Assembly (NCBI GenBank): GCA_001600695.1
Contig: BCKQ01000004.1
Span: 1,121,677-1,185,676, forward strand
Source: Ascoidea asiatica
Taxonomy: Eukaryota > Ascomycota > Saccharomycetes > Ascoideales > Ascoideaceae
Direction: 5' to 3'
Length of the DNA: 64,000 nucleotides
Shown: positions 33,691-43,216 of the stretch, piece by piece
Position numbering within the stretch: the stretch's first letter is position 1
How the letters are laid out: each line of letters opens with the position of its first letter
The notes under the pieces: model-generated
What the model saw: only the letters and a program-made list of their open reading frames with translations
Databases searched by the model: none
What the model was told of the DNA's origin: nothing
Made by a program: the position numbers and the translations under genes

Positions 33691-33784
33691 CTGCGTGGGG
33701 ACGAGTGCCGGTGCTGGACCCCGAGAACCAGCGCAGCCCGCTGATTGGCCAGCAGCAGACGCGTTTGTTGTCGCTTATCGCAGG

Positions 33785-33790
33785 CACGTG
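33785..33790. promoter_or_regulatory. CACGTG motif
   Basis: 236 bp before the unknown ORF at 34021 and 427 bp before LAP4. Confidence 0.4.
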
Positions 33791-34020
33791 AAACGGACAT
33801 GGGACAGATGTGGGTAATATCGGGGACGGGGATATGGGACACGATTATGGGGACACTTATCCAGGACAGCTGAAAGCATTATCTGGGACATTTGCACCAA
33901 ATATTACTTCAAATACTGTATATAAACAACAATCAAAATATTGAATAGATAAATAATATAATATAATATAATAGAGAATATATAGAAATAAAAGTCAATT
34001 AATAGATAAATGATTGCAAA

Positions 34021-35328
34021 ATGTCGAATTCAAATAACAATTTAAGAATGAGAGATATAAATACTTTCAATACCAATTATAATGATATCTCAGATAATCC
34101 TCCAACAATTCCACCAAATAATTCTCCAGTAATTTCTCAAATTAATTCTGAAATAAATACTCAAGTAAATATTCAATTAAATACTACAAAGAATTCTTCC
34201 ATAAATTCAATTGGTAATTCAAATAATAATTCAATTGTTAATTCAATTGTTAATTCAAATAAATTATCACAAAAAAAATCAAATGAAATATTTAATGAAA
34301 TAATATTTGTATTATTAATTAATAATTTAACAATTATAGATTTTTTAACATATTTAATAAAATATAATATTCAATCAAATTTAACTAATTTTATAAATTT
34401 GCAAAAAATATTATTAAAAAATTTTTTTTATTTAAATTATTCAACCTTAACTTATTTTTTAATTAATAGTAAAGATAATGTTAGTATAAATTATAGAAAA
34501 AGAAAGAAAAAAAATGATAATAATAATGATAATAAAGAAGTTGAAGATGATGAAAAAAATGAAGAAGATATGAAGAATTTTAAAGAGATTTTAAATTTAA
34601 TAATTTTTAAATTTTTAAAAGAATTAAATAAATTAATAAATTTAAGATATTTTAATAATTTAAAAAATTTAAAAGATTATAAAATTATAAATAATTATCA
34701 AATTTTTTCAAAAGATTTAAAAATTATTTTAAATAAAAATTCACCATTATTATTTTATTTTTTTAAAAAATTATTATCAAATAAAGAAGAAATGGAGATT
34801 GATAATTTAAAATTATATAAAATTTATTTATTTTTAAATATTATTAATAATTCAAGACATTCAATAATGAGTGATTTTTTACAAAAATTTTTATCAATAA
34901 AATTATATTCATTAGGTATTGATAAAAAAATAATAAAATTATTATCATTATTTGGATTAACATGTCAAAGATCAACTATATATAATTTAATTAATGAATA
35001 TATTAAATTTAAATCAAAAGAGAAAATAAAAGAAAAAAATGAAAATGAAAATGAAAATGAAAATGAAAATGATTTAAAAAAAATGGAGATAAATAAATTA
35101 AATTTATTATATAAAATTAATTCCAAAGTTAGTTTATTTGAAAATGATTCATTTTATAATGATATTAGTGATAATAATGATAATAATGATAGTGATGGAG
35201 AAGAATTTAAAGAAATGAGTTTAAATGCAAATAAATTTCGATATTTTTATTATAATAATATAATGAAGAATACATCAACATATAAAAAAGAGAAAAATGA
35301 AAATAAGAAAAAAAGGAAAAAGATTTAA
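34021..35328 (+). CDS. Asn-rich protein of unknown function
   Basis: A 435-residue protein that I do not recognise. It starts with about 95 residues rich in Asn, Ser and Pro. A hydrophobic and aromatic part (98-150) follows, with no clear membrane helix. Then come charged Asn/Lys/Glu inserts, a short ordered block at about 280-332, an NE repeat and a basic tail (KKEKNENKKKRKKI) that could be a nuclear signal. The ordered block reads SLGIDKKIIKLLSLFGLTCQRSTIYNLI (297-324, shown in parts: GIDKKIIKLL, FGLTCQRSTIYNLI) and looks like a helix-turn-helix, vaguely recalling the start of fungal DUF6589/KDZ-type proteins. That similarity is weak and only by eye. The gene is divergent from LAP4 and ends 25 bp from the PLP2 stop. 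The long unbroken frame with the local codon use supports a real gene. Confidence 0.6.
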   Translation: MSNSNNNLRMRDINTFNTNYNDISDNPPTIPPNNSPVISQINSEINTQVNIQLNTTKNSSINSIGNSNNNSIVNSIVNSNKLSQKKSNEIFNEIIFVLLINNLTIIDFLTYLIKYNIQSNLTNFINLQKILLKNFFYLNYSTLTYFLINSKDNVSINYRKRKKKNDNNNDNKEVEDDEKNEEDMKNFKEILNLIIFKFLKELNKLINLRYFNNLKNLKDYKIINNYQIFSKDLKIILNKNSPLLFYFFKKLLSNKEEMEIDNLKLYKIYLFLNIINNSRHSIMSDFLQKFLSIKLYSLGIDKKIIKLLSLFGLTCQRSTIYNLINEYIKFKSKEKIKEKNENENENENENDLKKMEINKLNLLYKINSKVSLFENDSFYNDISDNNDNNDSDGEEFKEMSLNANKFRYFYYNNIMKNTSTYKKEKNENKKKRKKI

Positions 35329-35353
35329 ATTAAAGTAGTATTTAAAGTGGTAT

Positions 35354-36139
35354 TTAGTCAAAGAAGTCATCATCATCATCATCATCAAAGTTATTATTAT
35401 TATGAGATATATTTGATTTTCTTATAGTTTTAATCTTTTTGTTATCACTATCATAACCATCATTATCATTATCATCATCATCATGAAAGTCATTATGTTG
35501 ATTAATAATTAATCTTTCATCATTTGATTTAATAATATTTAAATCAATTAAAATTTTATTTTCAAAATCATTAATTGTAAAAGAATTACCACCTAATTGT
35601 AATAAAGTTATAAATTTTTTAATAATTTCACCATTATAATAAATTAATAAAGTTGGAATATTAAAATTTGAATAATTTTCAAAAATTCTATTTGAAAAAA
35701 TTTCAATAAATTTTAATTCATTAAATTTTAAAGATAATTTTAAAAAAATTGAATTTAATAATTTTGATTGAAAATTATTTAAATTTTTTATATGTAAAAA
35801 TATAAAAGTATTTTTAATATTTGTAATTTCATTTTCATAATCAATTTTTGAAATTTCAATAATTGAATTATATTTCTTAGATTTATTTAAATTTATAATT
35901 TCTTTAAATCTTTTTAATTTTAATGAATTTAAAATTTCATCATTTTCTAAATCTTCTAAATTATTTAATTCATTTAAATTTAAATCATTTAAATAATTAT
36001 TTTTCTTAAAATTTATTGATTCTTCTATAGCTTCTTCAATTTCCTCAGATGGAGATTTTGGTCTTTCTGGAATTACACCTTTTTCTCTTAGGATATCATT
36101 CCATTCAGTATCTTCATTAGGATCCACTTGTACCTCCAT
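35354..36139 (-). CDS. PLP2: Phosducin-like protein 2, CCT chaperonin cofactor
   Basis: A 261-residue cytosolic protein of the phosducin family. In S. cerevisiae Plp2 is essential and helps the CCT chaperonin fold actin and tubulin. The N-terminus VQVDPNEDTEWNDILREKGVIPERPKSP is the hallmark of the family's helical region. The rest is a thioredoxin-like fold with FIEIFSNRIFENYSNFNIPTLLIYYNGEIIKKFITLLQLGG (only partly quoted elsewhere), and there is no redox CxxC. The C-terminus is a run of Asp ending in DDFFD, as in yeast Plp2. The length is similar (286 in yeast). It shares a divergent promoter with GDI1. Confidence 0.93.
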   Translation of the reverse strand: MEVQVDPNEDTEWNDILREKGVIPERPKSPSEEIEEAIEESINFKKNNYLNDLNLNELNNLEDLENDEILNSLKLKRFKEIINLNKSKKYNSIIEISKIDYENEITNIKNTFIFLHIKNLNNFQSKLLNSIFLKLSLKFNELKFIEIFSNRIFENYSNFNIPTLLIYYNGEIIKKFITLLQLGGNSFTINDFENKILIDLNIIKSNDERLIINQHNDFHDDDDNDNDGYDSDNKKIKTIRKSNISHNNNNFDDDDDDDFFD

Positions 36140-36356
36140 TGTATTATTAGTATTTGTTCCTAGTTGTATAATAACTCTTCACTCTTCACTCTTCATCATC
36201 TACTTTCTCATGAATATTTCATCATTATTCACCTTCTCCATTTAATATTTTCCATTCCAATTGCTTCACTGTTCCTTCACTGCTGCTTCAATTTCTTCAC
36301 CAGTGGCAAAGTGATGCATATGTGGCAAAGCACCACCGTGGCTAGTTTTGATTCTC

Positions 36357-36362
36357 CACGTG
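36357..36362. promoter_or_regulatory. CACGTGAC motif
   Basis: Reads GTCACGTG on the minus strand. It is 218 bp before PLP2 and 627 bp before GDI1. Confidence 0.45.
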
Positions 36363-36418
36363 ACCCTTTCCTCAGACCCGTCTCTCTGGTACCATCTTCA
36401 ACCACTCTCACTTCTCTC

Positions 36419-36466
36419 ACCACCACCACCACCACCACTACTACCACTACTACTACTACTACCACC
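36419..36466. repeat. (CAC/CTA)n trinucleotide repeat
   Basis: ACC and ACT units in tandem, within the PLP2/GDI1 promoter. Confidence 0.9.
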
Positions 36467-36621
36467 TCAACTACCTCCACTTCCACTTCCACTTTAAACT
36501 CGCTTCATTCCTCTGTCTCCAGAATTCATTGTCGCTTCAGACTTCGCTCAGCCCATACAGTCTGGTATTGTTCTGTTTACTACAGGGATGTACACTCCTG
36601 CTACACTACTACTCTGCACAC

Positions 36622-36651
36622 AATATATCTGAATATATCTGAATATATCTG
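36622..36651. repeat. Three 10-bp repeats
   Basis: AATATATCTG repeated three times without mismatch. Confidence 0.92.
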
Positions 36652-36783
36652 TATAGTGATAATGGTATATCCCACTTGCACAGTCAATCCACACATTCCC
36701 TGGCTACAGTATTATTACTCCATTAAATACTCTCTTAACAATATGACACTGAAGCAATTTACTTCACTTCACTTATCTCTCTC

Positions 36784-36825
36784 TTCAATTCAATCACTTC
36801 AATTCAATCACTTCAATTCAATCAC
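36784..36825. repeat. Three 14-bp repeats
   Basis: TTCAATTCAATCAC repeated three times without mismatch, about 160-200 bp before the GDI1 start. Confidence 0.92.
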
Positions 36826-36983
36826 TTCATCTATTTATTTCATTTATTTACTTACTTATTTATTTCATTCAATTTTATGTCAATGTCAATTAAATTCAAT
36901 TGAGATTGTAATTGAAGTTAAATAAATACAATATTATTTACATTACTTACATTATTATATTTATAAATTTATATATATAAAAA

Positions 36984-38330
36984 ATGGATGAAGATTATGA
37001 TATTATTGTTCTTGGAACAGGTTTAACAGAATGTATTTTATCAGGTTTATTATCTGTTGAAGGTAAAAAAGTTTTACATATTGATAAATTAGATCATTAT
37101 GGTGGTGAAAGTGCTTCATTAAATTTATCACAATTATATTCAAAATTTAAACCAAATAAAATCCCAGATCCAAAATTAGGTAAAGATAGAGATTGGTGTG
37201 TAGATTTAATACCAAAATTTTTAATGGCAAATGGTGAATTAACAAATATCTTAGTTCATACTGATGTTACAAAATATATTGAATTTAAACAAATTAATGG
37301 TTCTTATGTTTATAGAAATGATAAAATTGCAAAAGTTCCATCAAATGAATTTGAAGCTGTTAGATCTTCATTAATGGGAATTTTTGAAAAACGTAGAATG
37401 AAAAATTTTTTAGAATTTATGGTAAATTATAATGAAAATGATATTCAAACTCATAAAGGTATAAATTTAGATAAAAATTCAATGAATGATTTATTTTATA
37501 AATTTGGTTTAGAATCTGGTACAAAAGATTTTATTGGTCATGCAATGGCTTTATATTCAAATGATGATTATTTAAAAAAACCAGCAAGATTATCTTTTAA
37601 TAGAATTATGTTATATTTACAATCTGTTTCAAGATATGGTAAATCTCCATATATTTATCCACTTTATGGTCTTGGTGAATTACCACAAGGTTTTGCAAGA
37701 TTAAGTGCAATTTATGGTGGTACTTATATGTTAAATACTCCAATTGATGAAATTTTATATGATAATATTACAAATAAATTTATTGGTGTAAAATCTGGTA
37801 ATGGTATTGCAAAAGCTCCAATTGTTATTGGTGATCCAACTTATTTTCCAAATAAAGTTAATAAAATTGGTTTAAAAGTTATTAGAGCAATTTGTATTAT
37901 GGATCATCCATTATCTGTTGCTTCTGATATTGATTCTTTACAAATTATTATTCCTCAAAATCAAGTTAATAGAAAAAATGATATTTATATTGCAATTATT
38001 GGTTCTCAACATAATGTTTGTTCAAAAGGTTATTATTTAGCTATAATTTCAACAATTATTGAAACTGATAAACCTCATATAGAATTAGAACCTGCTTTTA
38101 AATTATTAGGTGATACTATTGATATACTTATGGGAATTTCTGATTTATATGAACCAAAATCTGATGGTACTGATGATAATGTTTTTATTTCAAAATCTTA
38201 TGATGCTTCTTCTCATTTTGAAACTGCAACTGATGATGTTAAAGATATATATTTTAGAGTTACTGGTAAACCTTTAGTACTTAAAAAAAGAGAACAACAA
38301 AAAGATGATGATGATGAAATTAATAATTAA
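36984..38330 (+). CDS. GDI1: Rab GDP-dissociation inhibitor
   Basis: A 448-residue cytosolic protein that extracts GDP-bound, prenylated Rab/Ypt GTPases from membranes and recycles them to donor compartments. It begins MDEDYDIIVLGTGLTECILSG, the FAD-fold-like GDI/REP start, followed by HIDKLDHYGGESASLNLSQLY. SRYGKSPYIYPLYGLGELPQGFARLSAIYGG (partly quoted) is the strongly conserved central block, and the Rab-binding platform and mobile effector loop regions are intact by inspection. Yeast Gdi1 has 451 residues. A short Lys/Asp tail ends the protein. Very high conservation makes this one of the safest calls in the window. Confidence 0.97.
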   Translation: MDEDYDIIVLGTGLTECILSGLLSVEGKKVLHIDKLDHYGGESASLNLSQLYSKFKPNKIPDPKLGKDRDWCVDLIPKFLMANGELTNILVHTDVTKYIEFKQINGSYVYRNDKIAKVPSNEFEAVRSSLMGIFEKRRMKNFLEFMVNYNENDIQTHKGINLDKNSMNDLFYKFGLESGTKDFIGHAMALYSNDDYLKKPARLSFNRIMLYLQSVSRYGKSPYIYPLYGLGELPQGFARLSAIYGGTYMLNTPIDEILYDNITNKFIGVKSGNGIAKAPIVIGDPTYFPNKVNKIGLKVIRAICIMDHPLSVASDIDSLQIIIPQNQVNRKNDIYIAIIGSQHNVCSKGYYLAIISTIIETDKPHIELEPAFKLLGDTIDILMGISDLYEPKSDGTDDNVFISKSYDASSHFETATDDVKDIYFRVTGKPLVLKKREQQKDDDDEINN

Positions 38331-38428
38331 ATTCATCTCTTCATCTCTTCATCTCTACTTTATTACTTCTTTTCATATATATCTATATCTATATCTAAAT
38401 CTATATATATTATTTTATTTTATATACT

Positions 38429-38459
<31 letters not shown>

Positions 38460-38616
38460 TATATTTTATTTAATCATTTTAATCCTTAAAGCCCTAAGTA
38501 CGTATCAGGGCTCTTAAATCCCATTATTTAATTATATATATAAAACAATTAAACGCTACAATACAAAATATTTATATTATATCAAATTATTAATCATAGA
38601 TAAGAGATAGTTAGTA

Positions 38617-39030
38617 ATGGGAAGCATATTTTTACCACATTTACATTCAGGTTGGCATGTAGATCAAGCAATTTTATCAGAAGATGATAAATTAGTTATT
38701 ATAAGATTTGGTAGAGATAAAGATAGAGATTGTAAAAAAATGGATGAAATTTTATTTAAAATTTCTGAAAAAATTAAAAATTTTGCAATAATTTATTTAT
38801 GTGATATTGATGAAGTTAAAGATTTTAATGAAATGTATGAATTATATGATCCAATGACTATTATGTTTTTTTATAGAAATAAACATATGATGTGTGATTT
38901 TGGTACTGGTAATAATAATAAATTAAATTTTCTCATTCAAGATTATCAAGAAATGATTGATATTATTGAAATTATCTTCAGAGGTGCCATCAAAGGTAAA
39001 GGTCTAGTTACCTACAATCGTTCCTTCTAA
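38617..39030 (+). CDS. DIB1: U5 snRNP 15-kDa-type protein (Dim1/TXNL4A family)
   Basis: A 137-residue thioredoxin-fold subunit of the U4/U6.U5 tri-snRNP, needed for pre-mRNA splicing. The sequence HSGWHVDQAILSEDDKLVIIRFGRD, YLCDIDEVKDFNEMYELYDPMT and NKHMMCDFGTGNNNKLNF follows the family almost residue for residue. The usual redox CxxC is replaced by RDCKKMD, as expected for this family. It ends GLVTYNRSF, a few residues shorter and different from the GLVVSPxDY tail of human and yeast proteins, so the extreme C-terminus is divergent. It lies 286 bp after GDI1 in the same orientation. Confidence 0.96.
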   Translation: MGSIFLPHLHSGWHVDQAILSEDDKLVIIRFGRDKDRDCKKMDEILFKISEKIKNFAIIYLCDIDEVKDFNEMYELYDPMTIMFFYRNKHMMCDFGTGNNNKLNFLIQDYQEMIDIIEIIFRGAIKGKGLVTYNRSF

Positions 39031-39054
39031 CTCTCTTCCTCTACTTCTTCATCA

Positions 39055-39088
<34 letters not shown>

Positions 39089-39369
39089 CTTCTTCTTGTT
39101 ATTGTTATTGTTTATTTTTGTGGGTTTTGTTCCGAGACCACTTTCACGGTGCTTCTTATTTCTTCTACTTTTCCACGGTGTTAAAAACTGTAGAAATATT
39201 GAATGTGTCAATAAATAAAGCAAATTGGTAAATAAACTGAAAATAAACGATATTTTATTCAATAATGAAGTAATTCAAGTCAATTCAATTCAGATAATAA
39301 ATAAAGATATAATTAATGAATTAAACATATTCTATAACAATAATGACAATATACAAATAAAAAATAAAA
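39031..39369. other. Spacer DIB1 / ALG7
   Basis: Contains a (CTT)n microsatellite just after the DIB1 stop and AT-rich DNA before the ALG7 start; no further feature. Confidence 0.6.
39058..39096. repeat. (CTT)n microsatellite
   Basis: About twelve CTT units in the 3' flank of DIB1. Confidence 0.92.
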
Positions 39370-40842
39370 ATGATATCAAATTTAATTTTAATCTCAATTT
39401 CAATTCCATTAATTTTTAATAAAAATATCATTTATACTTCAATAGGTTTTGGAATTTTATCATATTTATTAACAATTTTTATAATACCAAATGTTAAACA
39501 AAATTTTATAAAAATTGGTTTATTTGGTAAAGATTTATCAAAAAAAAATTCAAATAAAATTCCAGAATCTTTAGGTATAGTTTCTGCAGGTACTTATGTT
39601 TTAATAATGCATTTATTTATACCATTTTTATTTGCAAAATATTTTGTAGATTTTGATAATAATATTATCACAAAACATATTATTGCTTTTAAATTTGATC
39701 AATTTAATAATTTTAAATTAACTGAATATTTAGCAGCTTTATTATCTTTAATGTTTATGATTTTATTAGGTATAATTGATGATTTATTTGATTTAAGATG
39801 GAGAAATAAATTTCCATTACCTTTAATTGGTTCAATTCCATTATTAATTGTTTATTATGTAGATTATGGTATAACTTCAATTTTATTACCAAATTTTATA
39901 AAATTAAAATTTAATTTACCAAATACTATAGATCTTGGAATTTTTTATTATATTTATATGGCTTTAATTGTTGTATTTTGTCCAAATTCAATAAATATTT
40001 TAGCTGGTCTTAATGGTTTAGAAGTTTTACAATGTATTATATTATCAATAATTTTCTTAATTAATGATTCTTATTACCTTTTATCAAATTCTTCTTTTCC
40101 ACAATCAAAAGATTCTCACCTTTTTTCTTTATGTTTAATAATTCCATTTTTAGGTACTTCTTTAGCTTTATTAAAATTTAATTGGTACCCTTCAAAAGTT
40201 TTTGTTGGTGATACTTATTGTTATTTTGGTGGTATGCTTTTTGCAATTGTTGGAATCTTAGGACATTTTTCAAAAACTGCTTTAATTTTTTTTTTACCTC
40301 AAATTTTTAATTTCTTATATTCAACTCCACAATTATTTGGTTTAATTAATTGTCCAAGACATAGAATTCCAAGATTTAATTTAAATAATAATTTAATGTA
40401 TCCTTCCTTCACAACTTTAAATTATTTCATCAATGATAATGATAATGATAATCAAGATCAAGATAAAGATCAAGATAAAGATCAAGATAAAGATAAAAAT
40501 GAAGATAAAGATAAAAATTTTACTCAAAGAAATGAAATTTATAAAATTTCAAAATTACCTAATTTTATAAAAATTAATTTTGAAAAAATTTTATATTTAT
40601 TATCATATTTAAAATTAATTCAAATTAAAGAAAAAGAATTAATAATTTCAAATAAAAAACAAAAACATATAATAAAATGTAATAATTTAACTTTAATAAA
40701 TTTAGTTTTAATTTGGTTTGGTCCAATGAGAGAAGATCATCTTTGTTTAACAATTTGTTCTTTACAATTATTATCTGGTTTAATAATGATTTTTGGTAGA
40801 CATACTTTAGGTCCAATATTTTATGGTTTTGATAATTTATAA
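39370..40842 (+). CDS. ALG7: UDP-GlcNAc:dolichyl-phosphate GlcNAc-1-phosphotransferase
   Basis: A 490-residue ER membrane enzyme that makes GlcNAc-PP-dolichol, the first step of N-glycan precursor synthesis and the target of tunicamycin. About ten hydrophobic segments. Key motifs: KIPESLGIVSAG early, the Mg-binding IIDDLFDLRWRNK (Asp137, Asp138), NSINILAGLNGLE, VFVGDTYCYFGGM, and the HRIPRFN loop. Between that loop and the final helices sits a Lys/Asp/Gln repeat (about residues 356-380, coded by a GATCAAGATAAA-type repeat). This makes the protein longer than yeast Alg7 (448 residues). The C-terminal FGPMREDHLCLTICSLQL is typical. The 3' end is convergent with the FRE gene at 217 bp. Confidence 0.95.
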   Translation: MISNLILISISIPLIFNKNIIYTSIGFGILSYLLTIFIIPNVKQNFIKIGLFGKDLSKKNSNKIPESLGIVSAGTYVLIMHLFIPFLFAKYFVDFDNNIITKHIIAFKFDQFNNFKLTEYLAALLSLMFMILLGIIDDLFDLRWRNKFPLPLIGSIPLLIVYYVDYGITSILLPNFIKLKFNLPNTIDLGIFYYIYMALIVVFCPNSINILAGLNGLEVLQCIILSIIFLINDSYYLLSNSSFPQSKDSHLFSLCLIIPFLGTSLALLKFNWYPSKVFVGDTYCYFGGMLFAIVGILGHFSKTALIFFLPQIFNFLYSTPQLFGLINCPRHRIPRFNLNNNLMYPSFTTLNYFINDNDNDNQDQDKDQDKDQDKDKNEDKDKNFTQRNEIYKISKLPNFIKINFEKILYLLSYLKLIQIKEKELIISNKKQKHIIKCNNLTLINLVLIWFGPMREDHLCLTICSLQLLSGLIMIFGRHTLGPIFYGFDNL

Positions 40843-41059
40843 TTATTTAAATTAGAAATTAAAGAAATCATTTGTAATTTTATAGTTTATAGAGTTTTTA
40901 AAAAAAAAAAATATTTTAATATAGAAATTTAAAATTAAAGTTTAAGAAAATGTATTTTTATATTCCTAAGATAAAATGAAATAAAAATTAAGTTAAATAA
41001 GACAAAAAAAGAGAAAACCAATTACAATAAGAATAAGAATAAAAAACAGAAAAAATGAA

Positions 41060-43216
41060 TTACCACACTTGATTTTCTTCAAAATAATCAATTCTTTTAT
41101 CATTCATATCAAGCATATGAGCAATATTATAACGAATTTCATCACTCATTTCTGAATGACAACAACTCATTATAGCTGTTGAACCTGGTGAAGAAGTAAT
41201 TTCTTGTTCCAATAATTCTTTAATATCTGGTCTTCCAGTTTTAAATTCAATATTAGATAATTTAGAACTTCTAAGTCTAATGAGAACATCATCATTGAAT
41301 TGTTTTATATTACTACTATCTTTTTCACTACCTGTAGAAACTGATGTTAAATCTCTGAATGAATCATTTAAAAATTCAGGTTGTTTTCCACCTTTAGTAA
41401 CATATATAGTTACTTCAATTAAATCTCCAAAACTTTGTAGTTGTAATAATTCTTCATAAAACCATTCCAATGAACTCCAATATCTAACAATCCAAACAAC
41501 TTTAACTACTTTTTTACAATCACTTGAAAGTGCTGAAGCAATATTTACTGCATGTGCATAAATTCCTGGTATACCATTACCACCAGAAATTAAAAGTGAT
41601 TTATCATATTTACTTACTGGAGCTTTATCTCCATATAAACCTTCAACAGCCACTCTTATTAATGCAGTTTTATCCTTTTGATCTTCTAAACAATTGAAAA
41701 TATATTGTGTTAATCCTTTTTTCACTTTCACAAAAAGTTTTATTTGACGTTCAGTTTCTTCACAATCAACAACTGTGAAAGGATGTGATTCCCAAAATCT
41801 TAATGGTTTGAAAAAATAAATATAGCAAAATGATCCTGGAAATGGTTTCCAATATTTTGGTCTTGGAATTGAAATTTTAATGGTATCTTCACCAACTATT
41901 TTACATTCAGCCTTTGGAAATCCAAAACTAAATATTCTTATAAATCTAACCAATCTATCAAAACACCAAACTGCTGCACCTGCAAATACAAATTCTTCAT
42001 ATTCTAATAATTCAAAGCAATGAATCCATAAACCTGCTAAAAATAGAGCACCAACACAAACATGAATTGTAACAAATAAATCATAATAGTTTTTTCTAAA
42101 TATCCATTTAGCCTGATAACACATTATAATCATAGAAAAAGTTGCAACTATACCCCATAAAAAATATCTTTCTCTAGCATCTTCAGCTAATACTTTATAT
42201 AATGCACAATATACAAAATAAGCAACACTATGTATAAATGCTTCAATTGTGCAAATTCTTGCAAGCCAACGATGATAAGTATTATAAGATGCTTGATTTA
42301 TACCTGTAAGCCACATTAAAAAATTATTTCTACCAGCAAACAAGATAACAAAAGGAACCATATATACCGATAAAATACCTGATCTTAAACCAAGGTAATC
42401 AAGTTGTTCAGTAGAAGAACTTGAAAATAAAGTATCATACTTATAAACAACCATATCCACTGCTGTAAAAGCTATAGTAAGTATATAAAATATAAAAATA
42501 ATTATTGATTCAAGTCTTGTTGGAATTAAACCAATTATATCTAGTCCGAAAAGTTTTGGAGTAGTGTTATGCTTTTCTCCAATTGTTGCTGGTAGAGAAA
42601 TATATTTTCTCCATATCTTTACAACACCAAAGTTAATATTTTGATAAAAAGTTGGAAATAAAATTTTAGTCCAATGAACAATACCAAAAAGTCCCAAAAT
42701 AATACCCCAATATATTAATAAAGCATAACCATAGATATAAGAATTATCATAAGCTGCATAAAATCTTACATATGATTCTAGATCAAAAGTATAAGTTGCT
42801 TTATTATAATAAACAGGAAGTGGAATTACATCAGTAGTAACATTAAAATTCTCTATTGTAGATATATTTGTCATATATTTTGTACCATTTTCATAAGAAG
42901 CAAGTAACTCTTCAGTAGTAAAAGCTGGAAGTCCATAATATTGACAGTCTTCATTAACAACTGGAGTAAGAGCAGCATTTCCAACACCAACCTGATCGTA
43001 GGCACAGTTTAATATGGAACTTAAACCGGGTTCCACACACATACAGTCAAAATATGTACTTCCTTCAGGAATAGTACAAAAAGTACCCATGGTTGATAAA
43101 GAAGCACTACATGCCCAAAATGAACTATATGGAAGACCATGTTTTGAATATTTCAAAGCAGAAGTAGTAAATATTAATGAGAATAATGGAATTAAATTAA
43201 TAATAGGTATAATCAT
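41060..43216 (-). CDS. Ferric/cupric reductase, FRE-type transmembrane flavocytochrome
   Basis: A 718-residue metalloreductase that carries electrons from cytosolic NADPH through FAD and two haems to reduce Fe3+ or Cu2+ outside the cell or in the vacuole. A signal peptide (1-20) leads into a Cys-rich outer domain (Cys36, 47, 58, 60, 71). Paired haem ligands are visible: His315/His329 (YHRWLARI...FIHSV) and His385/His399 (TIHVCVG...LWIHC), each 14 apart. FAD site HPFTVVD begins at His478, and the NADPH-binding SGGNGIPG is at about 544-551. It ends in CCHSEMSDEIRYN, as in other Fre proteins. The member (Fre1-7 like) cannot be decided. About 2 kb of non-coding DNA lies upstream. Confidence 0.93.
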   Translation of the reverse strand: MIIPIINLIPLFSLIFTTSALKYSKHGLPYSSFWACSASLSTMGTFCTIPEGSTYFDCMCVEPGLSSILNCAYDQVGVGNAALTPVVNEDCQYYGLPAFTTEELLASYENGTKYMTNISTIENFNVTTDVIPLPVYYNKATYTFDLESYVRFYAAYDNSYIYGYALLIYWGIILGLFGIVHWTKILFPTFYQNINFGVVKIWRKYISLPATIGEKHNTTPKLFGLDIIGLIPTRLESIIIFIFYILTIAFTAVDMVVYKYDTLFSSSSTEQLDYLGLRSGILSVYMVPFVILFAGRNNFLMWLTGINQASYNTYHRWLARICTIEAFIHSVAYFVYCALYKVLAEDARERYFLWGIVATFSMIIMCYQAKWIFRKNYYDLFVTIHVCVGALFLAGLWIHCFELLEYEEFVFAGAAVWCFDRLVRFIRIFSFGFPKAECKIVGEDTIKISIPRPKYWKPFPGSFCYIYFFKPLRFWESHPFTVVDCEETERQIKLFVKVKKGLTQYIFNCLEDQKDKTALIRVAVEGLYGDKAPVSKYDKSLLISGGNGIPGIYAHAVNIASALSSDCKKVVKVVWIVRYWSSLEWFYEELLQLQSFGDLIEVTIYVTKGGKQPEFLNDSFRDLTSVSTGSEKDSSNIKQFNDDVLIRLRSSKLSNIEFKTGRPDIKELLEQEITSSPGSTAIMSCCHSEMSDEIRYNIAHMLDMNDKRIDYFEENQVW

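Larger units (their letters stand above)
33359..34020. other. Divergent promoter region, LAP4 / unknown ORF
   Basis: ATCTTTATC repeats (about 33552-33600), then a GC-rich island (about 33640-33890) with a triplicated 13-mer, an ATTGG box near 33743, a CACGTG and several GGGAC words. Confidence 0.6.
36140..36983. other. Divergent promoter region, PLP2 / GDI1
   Basis: GC-richer from about 36290 to 36620. Holds one CACGTG, a (CAC/CTA)n tract, three perfect 10-mers AATATATCTG (36622-36651) and three perfect 14-mers TTCAATTCAATCAC (36784-36825). An open frame spans the region (36164-36925) but starts at TTG and consists of repeat translations, so it is not called a gene. Confidence 0.65.

Noticed and set aside
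36164-36925. 253-codon open frame in the PLP2/GDI1 promoter
   Set aside because: Starts at TTG, has no ATG near its beginning, and mostly translates the trinucleotide, 10-mer and 14-mer repeats. No family signature.
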